Source of the DNA: Casuarina equisetifolia
Lineage: Eukaryota; Streptophyta; Magnoliopsida; Fagales; Casuarinaceae
Reading direction: 5' to 3'
Assembly (NCBI GenBank): GCA_028551475.1
Contig: CM052354.1
Location: 27,861,258 to 27,925,257, forward strand
Length of the DNA stretch: 64,000 bases
Positions 19,834-32,396 of this stretch are shown here, one piece after another. Under the pieces are notes generated by a model. It did not search any database. It saw nothing but the letters and a program-made list of their open reading frames with translations, and was not told the origin of the DNA. Every line of letters begins with the position of its first letter. The stretch's first letter is position 1. The translations under genes were made by a program, and so were the position numbers.

Positions 19834-22818
19834 CGCTGCTCTGGAGTTGGTAGAGTGTGATTGACAGTCTCATTCAACGATGCTTACGAATTTTATATAA
19901 CCTTGGTTAGAGAAAAAGTGGATTCTGTTCTATGTGTTTTCACTATCTATATGCCTATTTTATATGTTTATTTACTTTGGATGATAAACTTTGTGAAAGC
20001 TATCTGTTCTCTTTAACATGGGATTTTATTATCCAATATATTTTATTGTTAAAACTCAGTTACGTTGTTTGAAACAAGTGCTTTGAGGTTTTTTTTTTTA
20101 ATTAATAAAAAAACAAGCTCAATTAGGTTGAAATACATGAAAGAGGGACAAGAAAAAGAGAAAAAAATTGTCCAAACTTAGAAAACACGTCATAACTACT
20201 CTACTATCCAACGTGTGAGTTTTTTATCCAATGGATTCGAAGATTGAGAACATCATCCAATAGATTCGAAGATTGAAACAGTGAGATCATTAAAAAATGC
20301 TTATCCTTTTTGTCCAAGTAATGTATCAGAGCAGGCATCTAAAGCTTTTTGATTTATTGGGGGTTCCACCAGATGAGAACATATTCTTTCTTTTCACTAA
20401 AGAAATGCATCACGAGGAGCCTCCATTGTTGGGTTTTGCATCTCATCCGTGGAATCGTAGATAATTGTTTTGCAATTTCCCTTGTTGACAACTTTGATTA
20501 AACACTATGGCTGAACCTCTTTCTTGTCAGCCTTTGCTAGCAATAATGCTCAGGAGTTATGAGCAAATCGCTGTTTGAGAGAGTAGCAGTCGTTTGCTTG
20601 TTGCTTATTAGTTAAATTAGTAGAAAACGTGTGACATGATGGTATCATCGAAAAGATACAGAACATAATAAACGTGGGTTGGTGACCACGTGAAGTACGA
20701 AAAGTAATCTTTAAACAAATATAGCAATAATTGATGCATGTTACGCTCCCTAATCTTGTTTTGAATGCTATTTCGGATTAAACATTATTGTTCAACCAAA
20801 AGTTAGTGAAGATGCAACTTTATTTTCTCATGTTTTGATAGTGCAAAATAGAGAGAAAAAAAAAAAAAGGAAAGAGAGATTGAAAATATCGTGTTTTGTA
20901 TTGCAAATTGACAATTTGTACAAGCGTCGTAGTGTGATATTTGTACAAGTTTTTGGCATTAACTTCACAGTGGTGTAGGAAGAAAGTTTCTATCATTTGA
21001 ATTTTGCTTTAGTGTGTATTGGCTTTCCTTTTATGTTGTTGGTGGGTTATGGGGTGTACAAAAAGCATTTCAACAAGATGAACTCACTACTAATTCTTAG
21101 ATATATGAATAGACAAATGTATCATTTTACTTACATACTTGAAATTAATATAAATGGAAGTAAGGGCAAATATGCAAATTGATTAATATATCTATATTGT
21201 AGGTAGTTAGTAGGTATATCATTTATTAGATATATTTCAAATAAATTTTAGATATTATTCTCCTTTGCATTAGCTTTAAAAGATCTAAAAAAGGGTTTTG
21301 TGTTACATTATAAGGGCAATGGCCAAACGGTGTTGTTTTGTGTTGCAGTTGCTACGTAAGTGAAGGATTAGTACATAGGAACTCTCGACACAACTTGATG
21401 ATAAATCTATTTTGAGTTGTAAGAAGATTTATGTGTTAGTTTTGTAAATAATACATTTATATTTTTTAAAAAAAAAACTTAATAAGAAAAGAATGTATTA
21501 GTAGTTGTGCTACTAATTATGGACATAAGACAAGATTTATCCGAACCACCTTACACCTGGTTTCTTACATGCTTAGAACTTAATCTATAAATTTATATAT
21601 TTGTACAATGAATCATTTTCGCAATATTCTTAGATCAAACACTACCACGCATAAAAAACTATAATCGGTATTGAAGACAGAACTTAACTTCTTATAAACT
21701 AATAATGCAGCGTTCCACGTCTATGCTTAATAGGATGAACTATTAAGCTCGGACCTCATTTTGACCCTCATAAAATTAATGTAGCAGCAACTCAACAGGA
21801 TGATTGTTGAGCCCTCTAAGGCTAACTTGCTCCAAGCGCATTGCGAGGCAATCATTGACCTTAATGTTTTCACCAACCGACAATCGTATATTTCACGGGC
21901 TGTTTGCAAGTAGCTGTCTTTTGTTTGTAAAGCTTCATGGTCTTGGAAAGGTATAATTTCTAACTAGAATAGCCCTGTGCCGACATAGCATTACCCTTCT
22001 AGGCCTAAAATAATAGTGGCCGATATAATTGACCACCGACGCGAATATCGGAAACTTGTGTAGGATTTGTATGATCCATTTAAGCATGTAATATCCTTAA
22101 TCTTCGTGTACCTAAACGTTTGGTGATTGTTTAACCCCATCCAGCCTCACACTCGATGGCGACAATTCTTTTGGCTAGTTGATTTTCTTAAATCTAAGGC
22201 TATTAATTGAGAGACGTTTTGTCAATGCCTACTGTCTTCTCCACTTTTGTAAATATAAGTTCTCGGTCGCAAGGATGCCTTACTTGGAGAAGGCTAGGTA
22301 GTCTCACCTAAGAAGGCTTCATAATTTTCGTTGCTTTACTCACTATCGTGAATAATATCATGTCATGTACGTTAATGAGATAAAGTCTTAAAGGCTTACC
22401 TCCTTCTTTAAAATTGACTTAAAAAAAAATTACATACAAATAACATATAATGTGAGAGATATACTAAATTTTAATACAATCTGTTATGTAGGATAGAAGC
22501 CTTATACTAAAGATTTAAATAATAAAAAATTATCAAAATTTTAAATTAATTTCTAGATTAAACTTTTAAACATTTTTTTATATAATGTCAAAGTTCACCT
22601 TAAGTATGTTTTATCTTTTATAACTTTAAATTCAGTAACACTTTATGTGATCTATAAAGCTTAAATGAAAAATAAAAAGTTTAATCCTTAAGTTAGCTTA
22701 AGTTTTAACATGGTCTTTATTCCAATCATTTATCAAAAACCTAATCTTATAGCAAATGATTGTTTTACTTAATATCTAATATTATATTCAAATGCTCATT
22801 TACTTCCTAAAAAATAAT

Positions 22819-22859
<41 letters not shown>

Positions 22860-24340
22860 CTTGTTAATTGAAGGAACCAGGCTCTCTCTAGAGAAAAACA
22901 TGAAATAAAATTATGGCTGGTTTGTATAGTTTTGAGTCTTAAAGATAAGCTGAATAACTTACTCTCAGTTCGATGGCTGTTTGAGAGGCACAAGCAGAAG
23001 AAATCATTGCGAAGAATTTACGTGCTATCTAGGAAATGCCAACTCTAATAGATGACAAACTGACCCTCGAAAAGAGAAGGTGAACATTCGATTCAAATCA
23101 GTTGACAAGAGAGAACAGAAGAAGGCAATCAGATGACAAGAAAAGCTTGTCTCTGCTCTTGTTGTTCTTCTCTTCGTTTGTCTTGTACCAAAATGGAGCT
23201 TGTCTTCTTGTAAACAAGAGGTGGAAAAACCCAGCCATTTTCCAAACCATGGAAGACCATGTAAAACCATTTTCGCACTTGCAAATTTCAATGGGTTGGA
23301 AAAAACCAGGTCAGCAAACAAAACATCATCTTCTCTACCCTGCAATTAAGCTTCCGTTGAAGATCAGATGATGTTGACATAAAATGTCGGCTCCGAAACA
23401 CAAGAAATATTAGCAGTGGTACCAAGTGGACCCTGGAGTTGTTACGCCCTCACACGTGTACAAACTGGAGCCGTTGACTTGCACATCCAATTTTTGGCTT
23501 GCTTTCTTTCGAACCCCTGCCAAGCACTGTAAGGATAGGGTCTATGGACCAGAAAGTCATGGCCCAGTCTTAACCTTTCAGACAACCCTTTCTTCAACTC
23601 CAGCGAAATGACAGAATAGTCACCAGATCTCCAAAATTTTTATTTTGGGTATTATGAGAGGATTTGGAAAGTTAACTGTCAAAATTGAAATCTTTTTAAT
23701 TACCTGTCACTTTTAAAAAATTTTAAATTTATTTATTAACAATATAAAGAGTTTAGGGTGAGATAGGATGAGTTTTTGCACAATTTGTTAAGAATTTAGA
23801 GTAAAAATATTTTACAGGTAATTTTTTCTGTATTATTATTTTTTTAATAATATCTAGTTAAGATATCTATTAGTATTAGTTTACAAAGAAAAAATTATAA
23901 AAAATAAAGGATAGAAAAAAAAAACTATACCTTCTAAAACCATTAGTCAAAAGACATTGTTCTGTGTGATAATCAATGAATAAGAAAAAATTCAAATACT
24001 AATAAGATAATTATTTTAGATGTTAAGAATAATTATATAAGAATTGTACGTGGATTTTGTAAATCATATTTTTATATACTCTTAAAAGAAACTTAAAAAG
24101 CAAAGAAAAGGTAAATAGTTATATTTATAATAATATATGTAAGATATTATGTTAGTTTAAATTATCTTAAATCTTGCCTCTATGGTATATTTATGACTTT
24201 ATCTAATCTTAAAACAAAATTTTGTGAGATTGAGTTTCAGCACTTGTTTCTTTATGTCCCAAAGGCTAGAATCGTAAATCAGGATATTGTTTATTATTTA
24301 TTCCTTACCTTTAACTAGAAGTCGAACCATATACGCAAAA
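19834..24340. other. Large AT-rich intergenic region
   Basis: No gene is supported in these 4.5 kb. Overlapping ORFs on opposite strands at 23025-23371 and one at 21727-21909 have no recognisable domain. 22822-22858 is a TA dinucleotide microsatellite. 23640-24300 is very AT-rich. The stretch 21650-22400 is less AT-rich and could be an old transposon relic, but no protein or terminal-repeat signal is visible. Confidence 0.45.
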
Positions 24341-25203
24341 TTTGGAGGCCGCAGGATTCATAATTGACGTAGTAATTTCCGTTTTTAAATTCGTTGACGT
24401 GCACGAATCGTATTGGTCCCCCCATTTCACATCCTTCGAATTGAATTTCTCATCCTCCCATTTTGTAGGGCTGCATTTCTCCTTGATCCCTCCCTCTCAT
24501 TTTCGCGCCGGTCGGTGCATTTTCCCGGAAAAATCCATTTTTCCGATAAGATTCTCCGACCGGGCTCGTTCTAATTCCCTCCGAAAATCTCGAACTCCTG
24601 TACATCCGTCCGAGTTTCCATCCTTCTGCTACGCTCCTCGAGACAAAGAATTTCGGTAGTCCTTAAGCGTCAGAGTTTCCAATTTCTCTCTTGTCATGAC
24701 TCAACAATGATTTATAGGAATCGGAATTCAAGCTGTGTTTGCAATCGCCTTTGATATCAACGGCCATCTTTCTTGTGGAGGGAGGATTAAGCTTCGGTGA
24801 GTTTACTCTCTTTAAGAAAATTTCCGAATCTTTAATCTTCGCTCTGATTGGTTGATGAGAAAACGAAATAAAATCAAAGAAACCGCCAAGAGGATAACTT
24901 GAAAGCCTTATGTCGTATTATCATTTTTGTCTCTGTTTAGGAAACTATTTTAAAAGAAGAAGAGTGATATAATCTAGGCGAAATTCTAGGAATTAGGATT
25001 GTAAGAGTAAGTGTTGACCTTCATATTTTCAGAGAGTGTTAGAGCAAAGAAAACGGGGAATGAAAATCTCTTATTGTTCTTCGTTTTTTGGAAGTTATTC
25101 TTTTCAATTGTTGCAGCAACAAGACGGAAACGTTATGTTCATTTTGCTTAACACCGATTCTAATATACCGTTGCAGGTATTTGGGAGCTGATTTCTGGTG
25201 AAG
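24341..25203 (+). promoter_or_regulatory. Promoter side and 5'UTR with leader intron of the CBS-PB1 gene
   Basis: A G+C-richer block near 24420-24660 fits a transcription start region. A leader intron is predicted with donor CTTCG|GTGAGT at 24797 and acceptor TTGCAG at 25171-25176, so the 5'UTR would be joined from sequence ending at 24796 to sequence from 25177, just before the ATG at 25204. Confidence 0.5.
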
Positions 25204-28200
25204 ATGGCTAGTCAAGGCGGCTCTTCGAGGAGAAGTATAACATTGACGAATAGGAAGAAGACTCCTGATGCTGGAGACCTGGAATTTTCGGCCCGAAGAT
25301 CTCATTCTTCTTCGCGTTCTGCGTATGTACCGATTACGCTAGATCTTTTTCCCTTTTCACTTCTTTTATTTGTTAATTTCGTCAACATTTCTCGTTGTTT
25401 GTTTCTTCTGTTGGTTATATCCTTGTGCGAAGTGTGAAAAGACGTTATTTTTGTTAGTGAGAAGTGAATCAAATGGGTTTTCATTTTTGGTGCTCCAAAT
25501 ACGGCTTTACGTTGTCTCAAGGCAAATGCTTGGAATTTGGGTTCCGGATTTTCTGTTTTATTTGTGGGAGTTGATTAGGCATATTTGTTTGTTTCATTGT
25601 TGTTTTCCGAGTCGTGGAAGAAAATTTGAAAGAGTTAACGTTTATTCCAGCCTGATTCGAGCTTATTATTACTTTACCTACCACAACCTGCTATTGTTTG
25701 GATTGTCTAAAAGATGCCAAGATCAGCTAAATTTTCAACTTGGACGGCTAACTATCTTACAAATGGGTAGTAAAGTAAGAAAAAAAATGGAAAAAAAAAA
25801 AAGAGGGATCTTAGTTGATTGTAAATATCATACCTTGAGCCTTTACGTTGGAAGTGTTACTTTAACCAATCTTTCTATGCGTAGAAGTTATAATGATTAA
25901 CGTTTCTTCTGTCTCAATTGAGGTGTGCATGGTGTTGGAGATACTCCTTGGCTGTTAGTTGTTGATTAGGGTTCCGATATCTTAGCACCAGGATGTTTAG
26001 AACACCAAGCTTGTTCCTGCATTTAGGTTATGAGTCCACCTTAGGTACTTTTAGGGGATGCAGGGGTTCAAGTGGCACAACAGCGAGTGTATCAAATTGG
26101 CCACAGAAATATGCCTCCTCTTCCCTAGTTTCTCGAAATAATTTGTCTTTGGGTTGCCATTTATAAATTATTGGGGATGTGCCCCTCTCCCCCACTCCTC
26201 AAACGATGGAGGCGTAAAAAAGTTATTTGTCATTGGGATTTTTTACTTTCTGTAAATATCTGTACAGTTGGCTTGCCAAACGCTTGATGGTCTAAGCCTT
26301 TTACTTCGTTTGCCCTAAAAGTTGAATCAATTTTTCTGCGACGGCTTGATAAGAAAACTGTAACATTCACATTTCTTTATCAGAGCTACACTGAGATGCT
26401 CTTTGAACCTTACACAGTATTATCACAACCACACTGATTGACACACACAGCTATACCCACGTCAGCTCTATGAACTTCTAGAAAAGGGAGGTAGATCTAG
26501 GCTAGTTCCATTTAATTTTTGTAGAATGGTACTTTAGTAACAAATTCCCATATGTACTTGCATCTTTAACAGGGGGCTAACTGGAGAGCGTACTGTAAAA
26601 CGGTTGCGGCTGTCAAAGGCCTTAACAGTACCAGAAAATACAAAAATTCTTGAGGCTTGTCGTCGAATGGCAGCTCGTAGAGTTGATGCTTTGTTGCTAA
26701 CTGATTCAAATGCATTACTTTGTGGAATCCTTACAGACAAGGTATGACTTGAATTTTTCATGTGATCAAGTTGCCAGTTGAGTTATGATCTTAAAAACTG
26801 TATACCTGGATTTCAGTAATAGCAGTGATAGTTTTCATGCAACCATTCCTTTTTGTTTTTGAAGGACATAGCAGCTAGGGTTGTCGCCCAGCAGCTTAAC
26901 CTTGAGGATACACCTGTTTCAAAGGTTATGACAAAGAACCCAGTATTTGTTCTCTCTGACACTCTTGCTGTGGAAGCTCTCCAGAAAATGGTGCAAGGTT
27001 TTGAGTCACATCCGACTTTGTTTTCCTCTCCTTTTTTGGTTCTGAAAAGAAATCTTTTGTGTCCTGCTTTCTGAACATCATTTTGTTGCCTTTATGAACA
27101 GGAAAATTCAGGCATTTGCCTGTGGTGGAGAATGGGGAGGTCATTGCTTTACTTGATATAGCAAAGTGTTTATATGATGCCATTGCTCGTATGGAAAGGG
27201 CTGCCGAAAAGGGGAAGGCTATTGCTGCAGCTGTTGAAGGTGTTGAAAAACATTGGGGAACAACAAATTCTGGTTAGTGTGGTTATTTGGAATACATTTC
27301 CATTTTATTTGTTCGATAATGCTTATTTACATGTCTCCAGAAGAACAACATTCTGTACTAGGCTGTTTTGATTGATGTGCAGGTCCCAATACCTTTGTTG
27401 AGACACTTCGAGAGCGAATGTTTAGGCCATCTCTATCCACAATCATTCCAGAGAATTCAAAGTAGGTAATATTTCTTTTTGTTAATTTTTATGTTGTATA
27501 AGATATTGCTCTTGGCCATTAAATGATTAGTGAAAAAATATTTTTTAAACTGATAGTGGCATCTCTTTTCCAGGATTGTAAGTGTTTCCCCAACAGAAAC
27601 AGTTTTAGCAGTAACAAAAAAGATGGTTGAGCTACGATTAACCTGTGCAGTTGTGACAGTTGATAATAAACCTCGGGGAATTCTTACGTAAGTCCTCTGG
27701 TCTTAGCTGTATTTCAACCCGGAACATCTATGAAACCCCAAATAAAAAGATAATGCCGCCCACTGTTTTTCATTTATTGTAGAACAATTCTTAATTTTCT
27801 TCATCATGATGTGTCTTGACTTCTTATGATTACAGTATTCATAATTTTGCATCGTAATCTTGTCAGTTCAAAGGATATCTTGTTGCGTGTAGTAGCACAA
27901 AATCTTCCTCCAGAGTCTACTTTTGTGGAGAAGGTATTTCTCTTTCACTGGGGAAAATGTGTTTGGCCTACTGTCTTAGCCAAAGAAGTGGGGAAAAAAA
28001 ATCTTTATACCTTTTTCCTTGCTAGAAGTTGGAATGTCCGCTAATCTGAAGAGGCACTGCATCTTTAATTGTATAATAAAAGAAAATAGCTTGATTATAC
28101 CTGATGCACATTCTATACAGGTCATGACTCCAAATCCAGAATGCGCAACAGTAGATACACCGATTGTTGATGCACTGCATTGTATGCACGATGGAAAGTT

Positions 28201-30979
28201 TTTGCACCTTCCTGTAGTAGATAGAGGTAAAATACACTCATGGGTGAAGATTTTCTACATGAATCACGGCAGTTTCTGATAATACTGATGGTTGGATGCA
28301 GATGGAAATGTAGCTGCTGTTGTGGAGGTAATACATATTACGCATGCTGCTGTGGCGACAGTAAGTGAATTCTATACCTTTCTGGTACGTGATGCTGAAT
28401 AATGTTTTCACACAGTGATTTAATCTTACAATATGAATTTAAAAGGACAAGAAGCCTGATGTATGCATATAATCGCACTTTAGTATTTGTGAAGAGAAAA
28501 TCTATTATTTGTAGCATTAATTTCTTAGTTGTATTTTCTAATTTATAATTGAATTTAACTCAAAAAGTGAAAGTCTTACTAAGGAAGCATGAATACCTTG
28601 TTTCTGTCTTATCTTTAATTGATTACTCCTAAAATAGAATATTTCTGTCTTTTCTTTAATTGATTACTCCTAAAAAAGAATAGGATTCGAAATGGTTATA
28701 GAATGGAGTTTGTGGTTATTTCAGAATTTCCAAACATTCAGGATGTGTCTTAATTCTAGCCAGCTGAGCAAGTCATGTTTCTGCAGAAGCAGGAATTCAC
28801 TACCTTCATTGCTTTATTTCATGTATTCTGTTTGAGGGGCAAAGGAGGACACTGCTTTAGGATTGATGGTTGATTAGAAGCAGAAAACTTTCGTGCAGTT
28901 CTACGAATAAGTGCACTATGATTCGTGTTGTTTCTTTGTGGAAACCTGGTTCATCTTACGATGAACTATCTACCTTTGTTTTTGTGTTGTCCAAAAGTAT
29001 ATGAATGTTTTCTAAAAGTGGAAGCATTTACTTGATTCAGGTTTCTATATTCTCCTTATCCATTTTGAAAACTGGTGAGATTCTCATGAAAAGTCATGCC
29101 ATCCAAAAGAAAATGTTAATTTGGGGCACTAGTTGGGAATTTATCTTTCCATGTTATATCACTTTTACTTGAGGCATGTGTTTGTATCATTGGGTCTGAT
29201 TTTCTCTCTACTTGCTTATAACCTATTCTTCCGTTATCCCATCTAATTCGGACTTGGATGTATTCATAAGTTAATGATGAACGCAAAGACCTATTCCTCC
29301 CCTTTGCAACTTTTCTTTTCTTTGTTTCTTTTATTTTTGTTGCTGCATATTGTAGATGATGTTATACGAGCATCATTTGATCCCTTTGAATTGAAATTTT
29401 TCCAGATGTTTAGTCATGCATGCAGAAGACATGCATCTGTGGACAGCTATCGAAACCTATTTGGAAATAATAAATACCAAAATTTGCAACGGCTATTTTC
29501 ATTTAGAAAAACCATTTAATATCTTTTTTCATATTCAGCCTACAGAATACTAAGATTTTGGAGAATAATCCGGCTTCCTTTTTTCCCTCTCTAACTAGGT
29601 TGGAAATACTGCTGCCATAAGTAACGAAGCCACGAACACTATGATGCAGAAGTTCTGGGATTCTGCCATGGCCTTAAGTCCCAATGAGGATGAAGAGGAT
29701 ACGCTGAGGTTACTTATATATATTGCTGATATAATACTGTCTTCTCTGTCTTTTTCATGATTATTTATTTACAAATATTTGTAATGTCTCAGTGAAGGTT
29801 CCTTGAGATTGGCATCAGATGGAGCAGAGACAGGCAGATCACTTCCCTATCATTTAACAAAAATGGCAAATGCGTTTTCTTTTAAAATCCAAGATAAGAA
29901 GGGCAGGATGCACCGATTTACTTGTGGTATGCTACTTGTTCTGCTTATCACATAAGGCACTCACAAAATAGACAAAATTTGTGTTCTCCATTCTCAATGT
30001 ATTTAGCTTCTTGTTTAGTCCTTGTTTTCCAATCTGGGCGACTCGCATAAGTGGCTCTTTGTTCTGCCTGAGTTCTGAACTTAGTGGTTCACGAGTCTAT
30101 AGCTTTTTAATTTTAACTGTCTGGTAACACCATAGTTGTCTGGAGAGGAAGATTGGTTAATTATTTTCTTTTTCCTATCTAATTTTTAATAATTAATGGC
30201 GGGTTTCATTTAGGAGGTTAACATGATCTCGGATTTATATCTGGTTTGATTCCCAGGATCAAAATATAGCAAGTAATTTAATTGCCTTTTCACTGGGTTT
30301 TTGTCTCATTGCTTGACTTCAGAAACCCAGAGTTTGGCAGATCTTCTAGCTGCGATCCTTCAAAGGATGGGAGATGAGATTGACCGCAACAACCTGCCTC
30401 AGATTCTGGTATAATTTTAGATCATCATATCTGATCTTTACTCCGCTGGATTCTTGGTTTTTCCAGACCCCAGCTCCTACGCTAATTCTTGGCCACGTGC
30501 TGTAGTATGAAGATGAAGACCACGATAAAGTTTTGCTAGCATCAGATAATGATCTCGCAACTGCGATTGACCATGCAAGGTCAGCTGGTTGGAAGGTACA
30601 ATTGATCTGTCTATTAGCCTCTACTGCTTATTTCAGCATAGAAAGTATAGATTTTCATCCTATACTATTGATCTGTCTCTGGGTGATTCTTTAGTGAGAA
30701 TTTTGTATTCCAAGCATGATAAAAATATTCCATTGGGAAGGGCGTCAGTTTTCTCTTACCAATTCTAGTTAGTTTGACATTTGAGCTATTCAAACTTCGC
30801 AGGGTTTGAGATTGCATTTAGACTATTCAGGAGCAGGTCGTAGAAGTACCACTTCAGGAGTGAGTCTTGAATATGCTAGTGCAGATGCATGGGCTTCGGC
30901 ATACAGAGGTGTTGCAGCGGGAGCTGCTCTTGTCGCTGGTCTAGGCGTATTAGCATACTTGAAAAGAGCCGGCACCTGA
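25204..30979 (+). CDS. CBSCBSPB: CBS-CBS-PB1 domain protein with C-terminal membrane anchor
   Basis: A 14-exon gene of 537 aa assembled from in-phase GT-AG junctions: 25204-25322, 26573-26741, 26865-26997, 27102-27272, 27383-27461, 27574-27687, 27867-27933, 28121-28226, 28302-28360, 29599-29708, 29793-29926, 30323-30408, 30506-30595, 30803-30979. The N-terminus is Ser/Arg-rich (MASQGGSSRRSITLTNRKKT). Four CBS motifs in two pairs follow; examples are RRMAARRVDALLLTDS, VMTKNPVFVLSDTLAVEALQ and VMTPNPECATVDTPIVDALH, with partner motifs FRHLPVVENGEVIALLDI and FLHLPVVD. Then come a PB1 domain (exons 11-13: FSFKIQDKKGRMHRF, ILYEDEDHDKVLLASDNDL) and a hydrophobic tail (GVAAGAALVAGLGVLAYLKR). CBS pairs usually sense adenosyl nucleotides and PB1 mediates protein pairing; the exact role is unknown. 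The length matches the Arabidopsis CBSCBSPB proteins as I recall them. A broken duplicate lies at 37451-40847. Confidence 0.92.
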
Positions 30980-32396
30980 TGCTCTGATTTCTCTTTTTTC
31001 TTTTTCTTTTTGTTTTTTTTTTTTCTCCTTTCCCTGTCTGTAAACGAGGTGAAGATTTGCAGAGATGATTTACTCCTTGACTGAGGAGTCCAATTTGGAG
31101 TTGGGTGGGGAGGGCATGTCTTGTGCTTGATATGTTTTCCCATATAATCACATACAATGAAAATCAATTTTGTGGTACCTGTCTATTCATCGGTTACATT
31201 GGTTGCATGCGCCAATTTTCTTTGTGGACATGCAGATTATGTGAAAAATAAAAGGGCATGTGAATTTTTCGTTTTTTTTCATCATTAACAGCCTTCCATA
31301 ATTTCTGAAAATTCATCCAAAACAGAACTGATTTTTGTGAAATCAATTTCTGAAAATTCTCTCTTGAATAACTTGTAATTTTCAATGTGACAAGGGTAGT
31401 TTTTGTTAAAATTGGCATAGAATTATCTCACATTATTAAACACATTCTCAGATAAAGAGCAAATTAGGCTAATATATTAATGATGTAGGCGCAAATAAGG
31501 GGAGTGCACGCCCTTGTTTTGGCCGTTTATTACATGCGGTGACGATTTGTAGCAGTAGACATAGAATGCCAAATTTCCTAGCTAATGCCGTTGTTTAACC
31601 AGCCAAATTTCAAGACTATGCAACTAAGTTTCCTAAAATACTACTCATAAGATTATAATTTTATTGGAAAGAGAGGACTACAACCTTTAGAGTCACTAAT
31701 CAGTATAGAAATGAATAATTCAAACATTCTCTGTTTTTTCTTAAGTACACTTTTACCTCATTCTACAAAACAACTAAAAAATAAAGCATTTAAAAGATAC
31801 CATTCCTTGAACATGGTTCTAATAGGAAAGTCTCTCTAACTTTTTTTATTGCGATAGTACTTTAGTTAGTTCAAATCAATAAAGTCAAATCAAATACATT
31901 CATTTGAGTTTATAGGTGGAGATTGGTAGTTACAAAAAGAGTTGGTGACATCCATGAACACCACTATCCGGAGTGCAAGCAATAGTTACTCCTGTGTTCC
32001 ATACAAATGTATTTTCTCAAGACTAATAAATAAACGTACATGCATAACATAGGTCACAAGATTTGGCGATGGACAATTACATTTCCATCTTCACATGTAT
32101 TTTAGACTAACTTGCACTATCATAGAATTATCGCTACTCTTTAAGGTCGAAACGAAGATTAAAAACTTGAAAAGAACCAGAAATCCTGAAGTGCATTGTC
32201 AAGGCAAACTACTGAGAAATCGCGGCATACAAATTCACACAATACATACTAATGTTTTTCACAACCAGCACAAGCATCTCCATTACTAGTAAATAACAAT
32301 ATGTCAAATCTTCTACCCATCCTCCACAATCCTTGGAAGAAAAAAAAAAAAAAAAGGACAAAAACAGAAGTCCTACATAGAATTGACTAATTTAGA
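30980..32396. other. 3'UTR and intergenic region of block A, with empty Copia site
   Basis: The CBS-PB1 3'UTR starts with a pyrimidine-rich tract (30990-31030), with an AATAAA near 31246. No other gene is seen. GAGTGCAAGCAATAGTT at 31971-31987 is the unoccupied counterpart of the Copia insertion site at 42079-42083/47224-47228 in block B. Confidence 0.6.

Noticed and set aside
22822-22858. TA dinucleotide run as a possible regulatory or hairpin element
   Set aside because: Ordinary microsatellite; no further support.
23025-23371. Overlapping ORFs of 106 and 89 aa on opposite strands
   Set aside because: No domain, no splice-linked continuation and no conservation evidence in the window.
25370-25900. 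176-aa plus-strand ORF
   Set aside because: It lies wholly within the first coding intron of the CBS-CBS-PB1 gene, is AT-rich and has no family resemblance.
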